64,000 nt of DNA from Pseudorhizobium pelagicum (GTDB lineage: Bacteria; Pseudomonadota; Alphaproteobacteria; Rhizobiales; Rhizobiaceae), in the NCBI GenBank assembly GCA_000722615.1, contig JOKI01000006.1, positions 87,557 to 151,556 of the forward strand, in the 5' to 3' direction. The translations under genes were made by a program, and so were the position numbers. Below the pieces are notes generated by a model. It saw nothing but the letters and a program-made list of their open reading frames with translations, was not told the origin of the DNA and did no database searches. Position 1 is the stretch's first letter, and each line of letters starts with the position of its first letter. Of this stretch, positions 45,405 to 54,252 are shown in pieces.

Positions 45405-48400
45405 ATGAGCACCCAGTTTCAGACCGACCTCCCCGCAGCCCGACCACCCTTTTCCGATTTCGCCCCTCCGGTCCGACCGCAAGGACCACTCCGCAAAGCC
45501 ATCACGTCGGCCTATCGCCTGCCGGAGGTCGCATGCGTGGCGACACTGGCCGATGCGGCCATGCTTCCCGAACAGACCCGGCAGACGATCAAGGCCACCG
45601 GCCGACAGCTGATCGAAGCCTTGCGCGCCAAGGGCGGGGGTTCCGGAATCGAGGGTCTGGTGCAGGAATACTCGCTGTCCAGCCAGGAGGGCGTGGCCCT
45701 CATGTGCCTTGCGGAGGCGCTGCTGCGCATTCCCGACGCGGCGACCCGCGATGCCCTGATCCGCGACAAGATCTCGCATGGCGACTGGAAGTCCCACATC
45801 GGCGGCGGGCGCTCGCTCTTCGTCAATGCTGCGACCTGGGGGCTGGTCGTCACCGGCAAGCTCACCTCCACCGTCAACGACCGCGGCCTTGCCGCGGCGC
45901 TGACGCGGCTGATCGCCCGATGCGGCGAGCCCGTGGTTCGCCGGGGCGTCGACATGGCCATGCGGATGATGGGCGAGCAGTTCGTCACCGGAGAGACGAT
46001 CGAGGAGGCGCTGCGGCGGGCGAAACGGCTCGAGGAGCGCGGCTTCGGCTATTCCTACGACATGCTGGGGGAAGCTGCGACCACTGCGAGCGACGCCGCC
46101 CGTTACTACAGGGACTATGAGACGGCGATCCACGCCATCGGCAAGGCCTCCGCCGGTCGCGGCGTCTACAACGGCCCTGGCATCTCGATCAAGCTTTCGG
46201 CGCTTCACCCCCGGTATGCGCGGGCGCAGGCCTGGAGGGTGATGGAGGAACTGCTGCCGAAGGTGAAGGCGCTGGCGCTGATTGCCAAGTCCTATGACAT
46301 CGGGCTCAACATTGATGCAGAAGAGGCGGATCGGCTCGAGCTGTCGCTCGACCTGCTGGAGGAGCTTTGCCTCGACGAGACGCTCAGCGGCTGGAACGGC
46401 ATCGGGTTCGTCGTTCAGGCCTATGGCAAGCGCTGCCCCTTCGTGCTCGATTTCATCATCGATCTCGCCCGACGCTCAGACCACCGCATCATGGTCCGGC
46501 TGGTCAAGGGGGCCTATTGGGATGCGGAGATCAAGCGTGCCCAACTCGATGGTCTCTCTGACTTTCCCGTGTTTACCCGCAAGGTGCACACCGACGTTTC
46601 CTACATCGCCTGCGCCAAGAAGCTACTGGCCGCAACGGATGTGATCTTTCCGCAGTTCGCCACCCACAATGCGCAGACGGTGGCGACGATCTACCATCTG
46701 GCGGGCCCGGACTTCCAGCGCGGCACATACGAGTTCCAGTGCCTGCACGGCATGGGCGAGCCGCTCTATGACGAGGTGGTGGGCAAGGACAAGCTCGACC
46801 GTCCATGCCGCATCTATGCTCCTGTCGGAACCCATGAGACGCTGCTCGCCTACCTCGTGCGCAGGCTCCTGGAAAACGGCGCCAATTCGTCGTTCGTCAA
46901 TCGAATTGCCAATCCAGCCGTTTCCGTCGATGAGCTCACCACCGATCCGGTCGATCTCGTGCGGGCGATGGCTGCACCCGGCAGCATGCACGACAAGATT
47001 GCCCTGCCGCAGGACATTCTCGGTTCTGGTCGTCGCAACTCCGCCGGCCTCGACCTGTCCGACGAAAGTACCCTGGAGCGTTTGACCGAAGAGCTGCAGC
47101 GGAGCGCAACGCTCGCCTGGATCGCGGCGCCCATGATTGCCGATGGCGCAAGCAGCGGCAGCCCGCGTCCGGTTGCCAATCCGGCAGATCATCAGGACAT
47201 TGTCGGCCAAGTCACCGAGGCGACGGAAGACGAGGCGAGGGCCGCGGCCCGTCACGCAACACAGGCCGCACCCGGTTGGGCCGCGACGCCGGCGTCGGAG
47301 CGGGCCGCTTACCTGGAGCGGGCGGCGGACCTGATGCAGGAGCGCATGCCGATCCTGCTCGGGCTGATCATGCGCGAGGCCGGAAAGTCCCTGCCGAACG
47401 CCATCGCCGAGGTGCGCGAGGCCGTCGATTTCCTGCGCTATTATGCGCAGCAGGCCCGGCGCACCCTTGGGGTCGCGCATGCGCCGCTCGGCCCCATCGT
47501 CTGCATCAGCCCCTGGAATTTTCCGCTGGCCATCTTCACCGGGCAGATCGCAGCGGCCTTGGTGGCCGGCAATCCGGTGCTCGCCAAGCCGGCGGAGGAA
47601 ACGCCTCTGATCGCAGCCGAGGCGGTACGCCTGATGCATGAGGCCGGCATTCCCGCCGCCGTCCTGCAGTTCGTCCCCGGCGACGGAAAGATCGGCGCCG
47701 CCCTGGTCGGCGCAGCGGAAACGTCCGGCGTCATGTTCACCGGTTCGACCGAGGTGGCGCGACTGATCCAGAAGCAGCTCTCCGGCCGGTTGCTGCCGAG
47801 CGGCAAGCCCATTCCGCTGATTGCCGAGACCGGCGGGCAGAATGCCATGATCGTCGATTCCTCGGCGCTTGCCGAACAGGTGGTCGGCGACGTGATCGCC
47901 TCGGCCTTCGACAGTGCCGGCCAGCGCTGCTCGGCGCTGCGCGTGCTGTGCCTGCAGGAGGAGGTCGCCGAGCGGACGCTGACGATGCTGAAGGGCGCGC
48001 TCCGCGAACTCTCGATCGGCCGCACCGACCGCCTCAGCGTCGACATCGGGCCGGTGATCACGGCCGAGGCGAAGCGCACCCTCGAGGATCATATCGAAGC
48101 CATGCGCGCGCGGGGGCTGAAGGTCGAACAGACCGAAATGCCGAGCGAAGTGGCAGCCGGCACCTTCGTGGCGCCGACGATCATCGAACTCACCTCGCTG
48201 AAGGATCTCGAAAAGGAGGTCTTCGGCCCTGTGCTGCACGTGATCCGCTATCGGCGTGAGCAGCTGGACCGGTTGATCGACGACATCAATGCCACGGGCT
48301 ACGGGCTCACCTTCGGGCTTCACACCCGCCTGGACGAAACCATCGCCCATGTCACGAGCCGGATCCGGGCCGGCAATCTCTACGTCAACCGCAACATCAT

Positions 48401-49097
48401 CGGCGCCGTCGTCGGCGTGCAGCCATTCGGTGGCCGCGGCCTTTCCGGCACGGGGCCGAAGGCCGGCGGACCGCTCTACATCGGGCGCCTCGTGCAGTCC
48501 GCTCCCGTTCCGCCGCAACACAGCTCGGTCCATACGGATCCGGCTCTGCACGATTATGTCCGCTGGCTCCAGGGCCGCGGCCAAGCCGCGGAAGCCGAAA
48601 CCGCTGCCGGAATGGGAAGCGCCTCCGCGCTCGGGCTGAACATCCAGCTGCCGGGTCCCGTCGGCGAGAGCAACCTCTACGGCCTGCATGCGCGCGGCCA
48701 GATCCTGCTGGTGCCGGAGACGGAAGCCGGGCTCCATCATCAGCTCGCTGCGGTGCTGGCGACCGGCAATACCGCCGTCATCGACGAGGCCGCTCCTTTC
48801 AGGGCGTCGCTGGAGAGCCTTCCCGCCTCCGTTGCCGCCCGGCTTCGCTGGTCCAGAAACTGGGCGGCGGACGGACCCTATGCCGGAGCGCTGATCGAGG
48901 GCGATGCGGAGCGGATACGATCCATCACGACGCGCATTGCCGAACTTCCGGGTCCGCTGGTGCTGGTCCAGGCGGCGCCCGCCGACGATATGCATCGCCC
49001 TGACGCCTATTGCCTCAACTGGATGCTGGAAGAGGTCTCGACCTCGATCAATACGGCCGCAGCGGGCGGCAACGCGAGCCTGATGGCGATCGGCTAG
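45405..49097 (+). CDS. putA: Bifunctional proline dehydrogenase / L-glutamate gamma-semialdehyde dehydrogenase
   Basis: The 1230-residue enzyme converts proline to glutamate in two steps. After an N-terminal arm, the FAD proline dehydrogenase barrel spans about 190-470 (GLNIDAEEADRLELS, MVRLVKGAYWDAEIKRAQ). The aldehyde dehydrogenase spans about 570-1050 (CISPWNFPLAIFTGQ, AETGGQNAMI with the general-base Glu, and catalytic Cys in SAGQRCSALRV), followed by a C-terminal domain. It lacks the N-terminal ribbon-helix-helix of E. coli PutA, so it does not repress itself; the divergent Lrp-type gene takes that role. Confidence 0.97.
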   Translation: MSTQFQTDLPAARPPFSDFAPPVRPQGPLRKAITSAYRLPEVACVATLADAAMLPEQTRQTIKATGRQLIEALRAKGGGSGIEGLVQEYSLSSQEGVALMCLAEALLRIPDAATRDALIRDKISHGDWKSHIGGGRSLFVNAATWGLVVTGKLTSTVNDRGLAAALTRLIARCGEPVVRRGVDMAMRMMGEQFVTGETIEEALRRAKRLEERGFGYSYDMLGEAATTASDAARYYRDYETAIHAIGKASAGRGVYNGPGISIKLSALHPRYARAQAWRVMEELLPKVKALALIAKSYDIGLNIDAEEADRLELSLDLLEELCLDETLSGWNGIGFVVQAYGKRCPFVLDFIIDLARRSDHRIMVRLVKGAYWDAEIKRAQLDGLSDFPVFTRKVHTDVSYIACAKKLLAATDVIFPQFATHNAQTVATIYHLAGPDFQRGTYEFQCLHGMGEPLYDEVVGKDKLDRPCRIYAPVGTHETLLAYLVRRLLENGANSSFVNRIANPAVSVDELTTDPVDLVRAMAAPGSMHDKIALPQDILGSGRRNSAGLDLSDESTLERLTEELQRSATLAWIAAPMIADGASSGSPRPVANPADHQDIVGQVTEATEDEARAAARHATQAAPGWAATPASERAAYLERAADLMQERMPILLGLIMREAGKSLPNAIAEVREAVDFLRYYAQQARRTLGVAHAPLGPIVCISPWNFPLAIFTGQIAAALVAGNPVLAKPAEETPLIAAEAVRLMHEAGIPAAVLQFVPGDGKIGAALVGAAETSGVMFTGSTEVARLIQKQLSGRLLPSGKPIPLIAETGGQNAMIVDSSALAEQVVGDVIASAFDSAGQRCSALRVLCLQEEVAERTLTMLKGALRELSIGRTDRLSVDIGPVITAEAKRTLEDHIEAMRARGLKVEQTEMPSEVAAGTFVAPTIIELTSLKDLEKEVFGPVLHVIRYRREQLDRLIDDINATGYGLTFGLHTRLDETIAHVTSRIRAGNLYVNRNIIGAVVGVQPFGGRGLSGTGPKAGGPLYIGRLVQSAPVPPQHSSVHTDPALHDYVRWLQGRGQAAEAETAAGMGSASALGLNIQLPGPVGESNLYGLHARGQILLVPETEAGLHHQLAAVLATGNTAVIDEAAPFRASLESLPASVAARLRWSRNWAADGPYAGALIEGDAERIRSITTRIAELPGPLVLVQAAPADDMHRPDAYCLNWMLEEVSTSINTAAAGGNASLMAIG

Positions 49098-49144
49098 CCG
49101 AGCCGGCACTTGCACCGGATGATGACAGCGTCTTTGATGACGCC

Positions 49145-49169
49145 GCTGCCGGCGGGTTCCGCCGGCAGC
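49145..49169 (+). terminator. Hairpin downstream of putA
   Basis: GCTGCCGGCGG (49145-49155) and CCGCCGGCAGC (49159-49169) form a perfect 11-bp GC-rich stem with a 3-base loop, 48 bases after the putA stop and 20 before the next ATG. No T-run follows, so partial termination or mRNA 3'-end protection is as likely as full termination. Confidence 0.5.
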
Positions 49170-49188
49170 CTCAGCAGGGGGGAGTGCC

Positions 49189-50349
49189 ATGGATCCGTTC
49201 GTCTTTCATACCGCGGGGCAGATCATCTTTCGCGCCGGTGCCGGCAGCGATATCGGCAGTATCGCCAGGACGACAGGCCGAGGCCGCATCCTGTTCGTGA
49301 CCGACAGCGGGCTTCGAGCTCTCGGGCTCTGCGATGCGCCGCTCGCGTCCCTGCAAACGACGGGTTCAGAGGCCGTGGTCTTCGATCAGGTCGAGGCCGA
49401 CCCGTCGCTGGACACGATCCTGAAGGCTGTGGCGGCGGGGCGGCAGGGGGAGGTCACGGGCGTCATCGGCTTCGGTGGCGGCTCCTCTCTCGATGTCGCC
49501 AAGGTTGCCGCCCTGCTTCTCGGTTCGGGTGAGGATATCGCCGATGCATGGGGCGTGGGAAACGCCAAGGGGCCGCGCCTGCCGCTGATCCTGGTGCCGA
49601 CCACCGCCGGCACCGGATCGGAGGTGACGCCGGTCGCGATCGTCACGGTGGGCGGCGTGGAGAAGCGCGGCATATCCTCTCCCATCCTGCTGCCGGACAT
49701 CGCCGTTCTCGATCCGAACCTGACGCTCGGCCTGCCGCCGCAGATCACGGCAGCAACGGGGATCGACGCCATGGTCCACGCAATCGAGGCCTATACCTCC
49801 AAAAGCCCCAACAACAATCCGATATCGAAAATGCTTGCCCGTCAGGCTCTTCGTCTTCTCGGGGCCAATCTCGAGGAAGCCGTGTTCAACGGAGGCAATC
49901 TGCCGGCGCGGGGTGCAATGCTGCTCGGCTCGATGCTGGCCGGACAGGCCTTCGCCAACTCCCCGGTCGCCGCCGTCCATGCGCTTGCCTATCCGATCGG
50001 CGGCAGGTTCCACATTCCGCATGGCCTCTCCAATGCGCTTGTGCTGCCGCATGTCCTGCGCTTCAACGCAGCGGAGGCGGCGTCGGCCTATGCCGAGCTT
50101 GCGGTCGACGCCTTTCCGGATCTTGCCTCCATACCGGAACCGCAAGCGCGGTGCAGCGCCTTCATCGAGCGCCTGGCGGACCTGCCGCGGCGGCTCCATC
50201 TGCCGGTCCGGCTGCGGGACGTGGGAATTGGCGAGGAGCATCTGGCGCAGATGGCGAGCGATGCGATGCTGCAGACGCGGCTGCTCGTCAACAATCCGCG
50301 GGAGCTCGCCGAGGCAGACGCCGCCGCCATCTATCGTGCCGCGTGGTAA
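49189..50349 (+). CDS. Iron-containing alcohol dehydrogenase
   Basis: The 386-residue protein belongs to group III (iron-dependent) dehydrogenases: nucleotide loop GFGGGSSLDVAK (about 97-108), VPTTAGTGSEVTPVAI, and metal ligands in ATGIDAMVHAIEAYTS and AVHALAYPIGGRFHIPHGLSNA. The start has GGGGGAG upstream. The substrate is undetermined. It follows putA after a hairpin and may be expressed with it at a lower level; a link to proline breakdown is not known to me. Confidence 0.93.
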   Translation: MDPFVFHTAGQIIFRAGAGSDIGSIARTTGRGRILFVTDSGLRALGLCDAPLASLQTTGSEAVVFDQVEADPSLDTILKAVAAGRQGEVTGVIGFGGGSSLDVAKVAALLLGSGEDIADAWGVGNAKGPRLPLILVPTTAGTGSEVTPVAIVTVGGVEKRGISSPILLPDIAVLDPNLTLGLPPQITAATGIDAMVHAIEAYTSKSPNNNPISKMLARQALRLLGANLEEAVFNGGNLPARGAMLLGSMLAGQAFANSPVAAVHALAYPIGGRFHIPHGLSNALVLPHVLRFNAAEAASAYAELAVDAFPDLASIPEPQARCSAFIERLADLPRRLHLPVRLRDVGIGEEHLAQMASDAMLQTRLLVNNPRELAEADAAAIYRAAW

Positions 50350-50374
50350 GCGCTTGCCGCCTGCAAGGGCGGGT

Positions 50375-50815
50375 TTACACCAGGCCGAGCGTCACGGCGG
50401 CGACGACCACGTACCGGGCCGTCTTTCCAATGAAGACAAGAAGAACAAAGGGCAGAAGCGGCTCTCGCAGAACACCTGCGACGACCGTGATCGCGTCGCC
50501 GCCGATGGGCAGCCAGCTCAGGAGAAGCGACCACTTGCCGTACTTCCGGTACCAGCGCTGCGCGCCTTCCAGCTTCTGCGGCGAAACGGGAAACCAGCGG
50601 CGATCCCGAAACCGTTCGATGCCGCGTCCTATGAACCAATTGACTACGGCGCCCAGCGTGTTGCCCACCGAGGCGACGGCGACGAGGACCGGAAGGGAGT
50701 AGTCGCCGGAGAGGATCAGCCCGACAAGGATGGCCTCCGACTGCATCGGCAGGAAGGTGGCGGCCACGAAGGCCGCGCCGAAGAGGCCGGCATAGGCGCC
50801 GATGGTCAGCAACAT
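50375..50815 (-). CDS. YqaA-type membrane protein (SNARE-associated/VTT family)
   Basis: The 146-residue protein has four or so hydrophobic segments and the DedA/YqaA pattern: AAFVAATFLPMQSEAILVGL at the N terminus, VGNTLGAVVNWFIGRG with the conserved Gly-Asn, then WLPIGGDAITVVAGVLR. Short YqaA proteins are related to DedA flippases, but their role is unproven. GGAGGA precedes the ATG. It follows secDF in the same direction, separated by a terminator. Confidence 0.9.
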   Translation of the reverse strand: MLLTIGAYAGLFGAAFVAATFLPMQSEAILVGLILSGDYSLPVLVAVASVGNTLGAVVNWFIGRGIERFRDRRWFPVSPQKLEGAQRWYRKYGKWSLLLSWLPIGGDAITVVAGVLREPLLPFVLLVFIGKTARYVVVAAVTLGLV

Positions 50816-50836
50816 TTTGCTCTTCCTCCCAAAAGA

Positions 50837-50861
50837 GAAGGGGCGGATCGACCGCCCCTTC
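50837..50861 (-). terminator. Rho-independent terminator of secDF
   Basis: GAAGGGGCGG (50837-50846) and CCGCCCCTTC (50852-50861) form a perfect 10-bp stem with a five-base loop. On the minus strand it is followed by TCTTTT. It begins 22 bases after the secDF stop codon and overlaps the promoter region of the yqaA-like gene. Confidence 0.75.
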
Positions 50862-50883
50862 CTTTGTCCAGATATCGGGGGCC

Positions 50884-53427
50884 TCAGGCCTGACGGAATT
50901 CGTCGCGTTCCTCCGTTGCGGCCTCGCCGGCAACAGCTGCGGCTTCCTTGGCGCGGCGCGTGCGCCAGTCGCCGAGGAAGAGCAGGATCGGTGCAGCGAT
51001 GAACACGGAGGAGGAGGTCGCGATGAGAATGCCGAAGACCATCGGGATCGCGAAGCTCGACACGGCGCTGCCGCCCCAGATCGCCATGGGCAGCATGGCG
51101 AGGAAGGTGGTCGCGGATGTGTAGAGGCTTCGGGCAAGCGTCTCGTTGATCGACAGGTCGATCAGCTCCCGCAGCGGCATCTTCTTGTAGAGCCGCATGT
51201 TTTCGCGCATCCGGTCATAGACCACGACCTTGTCGTTCACCGAATAGCCGACCAGGGTCAGCACCGCGGCGATGGCCGTCAGGTTGAAGTCGAGGCCGGT
51301 GATGGCAAAGAAGCCGATCGTCTTCGTGACATCGAGGACAAGGGTGGCAATGGCACCGACGGCGAAGGGCCATTCGAACCGGACCCAGATGTAGATCAGC
51401 ATGGCAAGCGAGGCGAGCACGACGGACAGGATGCCGGCGGTTGCCAGTTCGCCGCTCACCTTCGGGCCGACGACTTCGGTCCGCTCCACCTCCGCCGTCG
51501 GGTCGATCTGGACCACGGCGGCACGCAGACGCTGGACGGCTTCGGTCTGCGCTTCTTCGCCTCCCTGCTGGCGCTCGACGCGCACGAGCAGGTGGTTCGG
51601 GCTGCCGAACTCCTGGAGGGCGACATCGCCGAGCTCAAGCTGATCCAGCTGGCTGCGGAAGGCGGCAAGGTCGGCCGGCCCTTCCGTCACCACTTCCATC
51701 TGGATGCCGCCCCTGAAATCGACGCCATAGTTCAGGCCTGGCGTGAAGAACAGGATGACGGAGGCGGTCGACAGGAAGAGCGACACGCCGATCCCGAAGA
51801 AGCGGGCCTTCATGAAGCGGATCTGCGTCCCATCCGGAACGAGCTTGATCGGCAGGAGAGGCTTGATGTCGATCTTCTTGAGCTTCATACGGCTGGCGGT
51901 CCAGACCATTGCCACGCGAACGATGGCCACGGCCGTAAACATCGAGATGACGATGCCGAGGCCCATGGTGACGGCAAAACCGCGCACCGGTCCGGAGCCG
52001 AACCAGAAGAGCAGGACCGTTGCGATCAGTGTCGTGACGTTACTGTCGACGATGGTGGAATAGGCACGCTGGAACCCGGCGTCGATGGCTGCAAAGGCGC
52101 TGCGACCCTTCCGGCTCTCTTCCTTGATGCGCTCGTTGATCAGCACGTTGGCATCGACCGCGATGCCGATGCCGAGCACGATACCGGCGATGCCGGGCAG
52201 TGTCAGCGTCGCCCCGAGCATGGTCAGGGCTGCAAACGTCAGGATGATGTTGATGAACAGCGCGATATTGGCGATCACGCCCCATCCGCCGTAGAGCAGG
52301 ACCAGGAAGCCAACCACCAGCAGGAAGCCGATGAAGCCGGTGAAGATGCCCATTTCGATGGCGTCGGACCCAAGGTCGGCGCCGACGGTACGCTCCTCGA
52401 TGACGGTCAGCTTTGCCGGCAGGGCGCCAGCGCGCAGCAGGGCCGAGAGCGTGTTTGCTTCCTCGACGGAGAAGCCGCCGGAAATCTGCCCGGAACCGCC
52501 GGTGATCGGCTGCCGGATGACCGGCGCGCTCAGGACCTTGTCGTCGAGGACAATGGCGAAGGGTCGGCCGACGTTCGCCTGGGTGATCTGGGCGAAGCGG
52601 TTGGCACCGGCCGTATCGAAACGGAAGTTGACGACGGGTTCGTTGGTCTGGGAATCGAAGGCGGCGCGGGCGTCCGTCAGCCGGTCGCCGGACAGTTCCA
52701 CCCGGTCCATCACGGGATAAGGGTTGCCCTGTTCGTCTGACAGCATGGTGACGCCCGGTTCGTTCGGGCCGTTGCCGAGCAGGTGGAAGCTCATCTTGGC
52801 GGTGGAGCCGAGAAGCTGGCGCAGGCGCGAGGGATCCTGCTCGCCCGGAAGCTGAACGAGAACCCGGTCCGAACCCACGCGCTGGATGGTCGGTTCGGCG
52901 ACGCCGACCTGATCGACGCGCTGGCGGATGATCTCGAGGCTCTGCTCGACCGCGGCGCTCCCGTGGGAGGTGATGCCGGCTTCTGTGTAGGCGAGCGTGA
53001 TGACGTTCGGGCCGGGCGTCTCGACGTCCAGGTCGGACTGGCCGACGCTGGTGCCGAGGCCGACCGGATTGGCCAGCGTCTCGAGCTGCGTCACCGCCTC
53101 GTCCCGTTGTGCCGGATCGCGCAGGGTCACCGTGATGATATCGCCGCTGCGACGGATACCCGAGGGCTCTATGCCGTTGTCGCGCAGGACCTGGCGGCTG
53201 TCCTGCAGGAGATTCTGGAGCCTCTCGTTGACGAGATCGGCGCGGTCCACCTCCAGGACGAGGTGCGAACCGCCGCGCAGGTCGAGACCCAGAGAGACGC
53301 GGCTGTGAGGAAGCCAGGACGGCATCCGGTCCAGTGTCGACTGCGGAAGCACGTTCGGCAAGGCGATCAGAACGCCTAGGAAGATGATGAAGGCGTAGCT
53401 CGCCATCACCCAGGGGGAATTTCTCAT
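50884..53427 (-). CDS. secDF: Protein translocase subunit SecDF (fused SecD-SecF)
   Basis: The 847-residue membrane protein fuses SecD and SecF. The N-terminal half has one helix, a periplasmic P1 domain (LGLDLRGGSHLVLEVD, GSDRVLVQLPGEQDP) and six-helix RND-type core (GIVLGIGIAVDANVLINERI with the proton-relay Asp). The second half repeats the pattern (GLNYGVDFRGGIQMEV, GYSVNDKVVVYDRMREN). It uses the proton gradient to pull proteins across the inner membrane after SecA. ATG 53427 (MRNSPWVMASYAF) is preferred to 53472 by family fit. The C terminus is a short charged tail. Confidence 0.96.
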   Translation of the reverse strand: MRNSPWVMASYAFIIFLGVLIALPNVLPQSTLDRMPSWLPHSRVSLGLDLRGGSHLVLEVDRADLVNERLQNLLQDSRQVLRDNGIEPSGIRRSGDIITVTLRDPAQRDEAVTQLETLANPVGLGTSVGQSDLDVETPGPNVITLAYTEAGITSHGSAAVEQSLEIIRQRVDQVGVAEPTIQRVGSDRVLVQLPGEQDPSRLRQLLGSTAKMSFHLLGNGPNEPGVTMLSDEQGNPYPVMDRVELSGDRLTDARAAFDSQTNEPVVNFRFDTAGANRFAQITQANVGRPFAIVLDDKVLSAPVIRQPITGGSGQISGGFSVEEANTLSALLRAGALPAKLTVIEERTVGADLGSDAIEMGIFTGFIGFLLVVGFLVLLYGGWGVIANIALFINIILTFAALTMLGATLTLPGIAGIVLGIGIAVDANVLINERIKEESRKGRSAFAAIDAGFQRAYSTIVDSNVTTLIATVLLFWFGSGPVRGFAVTMGLGIVISMFTAVAIVRVAMVWTASRMKLKKIDIKPLLPIKLVPDGTQIRFMKARFFGIGVSLFLSTASVILFFTPGLNYGVDFRGGIQMEVVTEGPADLAAFRSQLDQLELGDVALQEFGSPNHLLVRVERQQGGEEAQTEAVQRLRAAVVQIDPTAEVERTEVVGPKVSGELATAGILSVVLASLAMLIYIWVRFEWPFAVGAIATLVLDVTKTIGFFAITGLDFNLTAIAAVLTLVGYSVNDKVVVYDRMRENMRLYKKMPLRELIDLSINETLARSLYTSATTFLAMLPMAIWGGSAVSSFAIPMVFGILIATSSSVFIAAPILLFLGDWRTRRAKEAAAVAGEAATEERDEFRQA

Positions 53428-53512
53428 AAATCTGTTCCTGCTGAGCCCTTTGGCGCATTGCGGCAAGGGCACTGAATTTCAAGGCGGTACGGCCAGTCCA
53501 GCTGGCTAGGCG

Positions 53513-53920
53513 TCAGGCTGTGAGCGGTGGCGCCCGGGGCTGAAACGAGGCCGCGATGGCGCCGGAAGGGCCGCGGCTGGCGCACCAGGCGCCCGCTATC
53601 GGCCTGCCGCACCGAGCGCCAGACATCGTTGTCGGGCGCGGCAGAAGGCCACCGGAACTGTCCAGAGGTGTCGAGGCTGTCCCATCCCGTCGGGCCTCTG
53701 CCGACATCAGACGTGCAGGATCGCGCTTGGAGAGATGCGGAACATCGGAAGAGTTCTGGGTCGCAACGGCGCCGCCCCGGAGGCGAACCTCCCGGACGGT
53801 GTCGACGACAAGCCCGAGAAACGCCATGAGGAACAGGCCGAGCGCCAGCGAAAGCCAGCAATCCCGCAGGGATTTGCAATGCTGATCGAATACCCGCGAT
53901 GTCGGCGGGATTAGCGCCAT
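53513..53920 (-). CDS. Possible small membrane-anchored hypothetical protein
   Basis: From ATG 53920 the frame encodes 135 residues with one strong hydrophobic segment (LALGLFLMAFLGLVVDTV) after a short N-terminal stretch, then a Pro/Arg-rich tail with no domain. The first half looks coding. The second half could equally be read in the neighbouring frame, so there may be a frameshift or the whole may be chance. Confidence 0.3.
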   Translation of the reverse strand: MALIPPTSRVFDQHCKSLRDCWLSLALGLFLMAFLGLVVDTVREVRLRGGAVATQNSSDVPHLSKRDPARLMSAEARRDGTASTPLDSSGGLLPRPTTMSGARCGRPIAGAWCASRGPSGAIAASFQPRAPPLTA

Positions 53921-54252
53921 CCGCTGCAACTCCGAGCGTGCGAGCCTCAGACTTGCCGAGGCAGGATGCCGCCTTCTACTGGAGACCTCCCGGGGGGTCA
54001 ATGTTCCCGGGGGGATCGTCGTTCTGCGATCGGCGGCGGAGTGGCCATGGGTCGGTTAACCGGGCGATCTGGATTGACTGGGAGCGGCGCGCGCTTCTGT
54101 GGGATCCGACACCGCAAGCACGGTTTGAAAACGCCACCGAGATCATGCTCCGCGTTCGCTCTTCGGCGAGGCGAATGCACCCTCATATCGCGCGTTGACA
54201 TCCGTCTGCCAAAGCAGAAGAGTGCCGTCACGGCGACTGCGTTCGGGGGGAC
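53921..54252. other. Intergenic stretch upstream of the A2M gene
   Basis: About 330 bases hold no recognisable gene. The A2M promoter should be here, but no clear -35/-10 pair or palindrome stands out. Confidence 0.35.

Noticed and set aside
46623..49190. 855-residue frame antisense to putA
   Set aside because: Antisense shadow caused by high third-position GC; rich in His, Arg and Gly without any recognisable motif.
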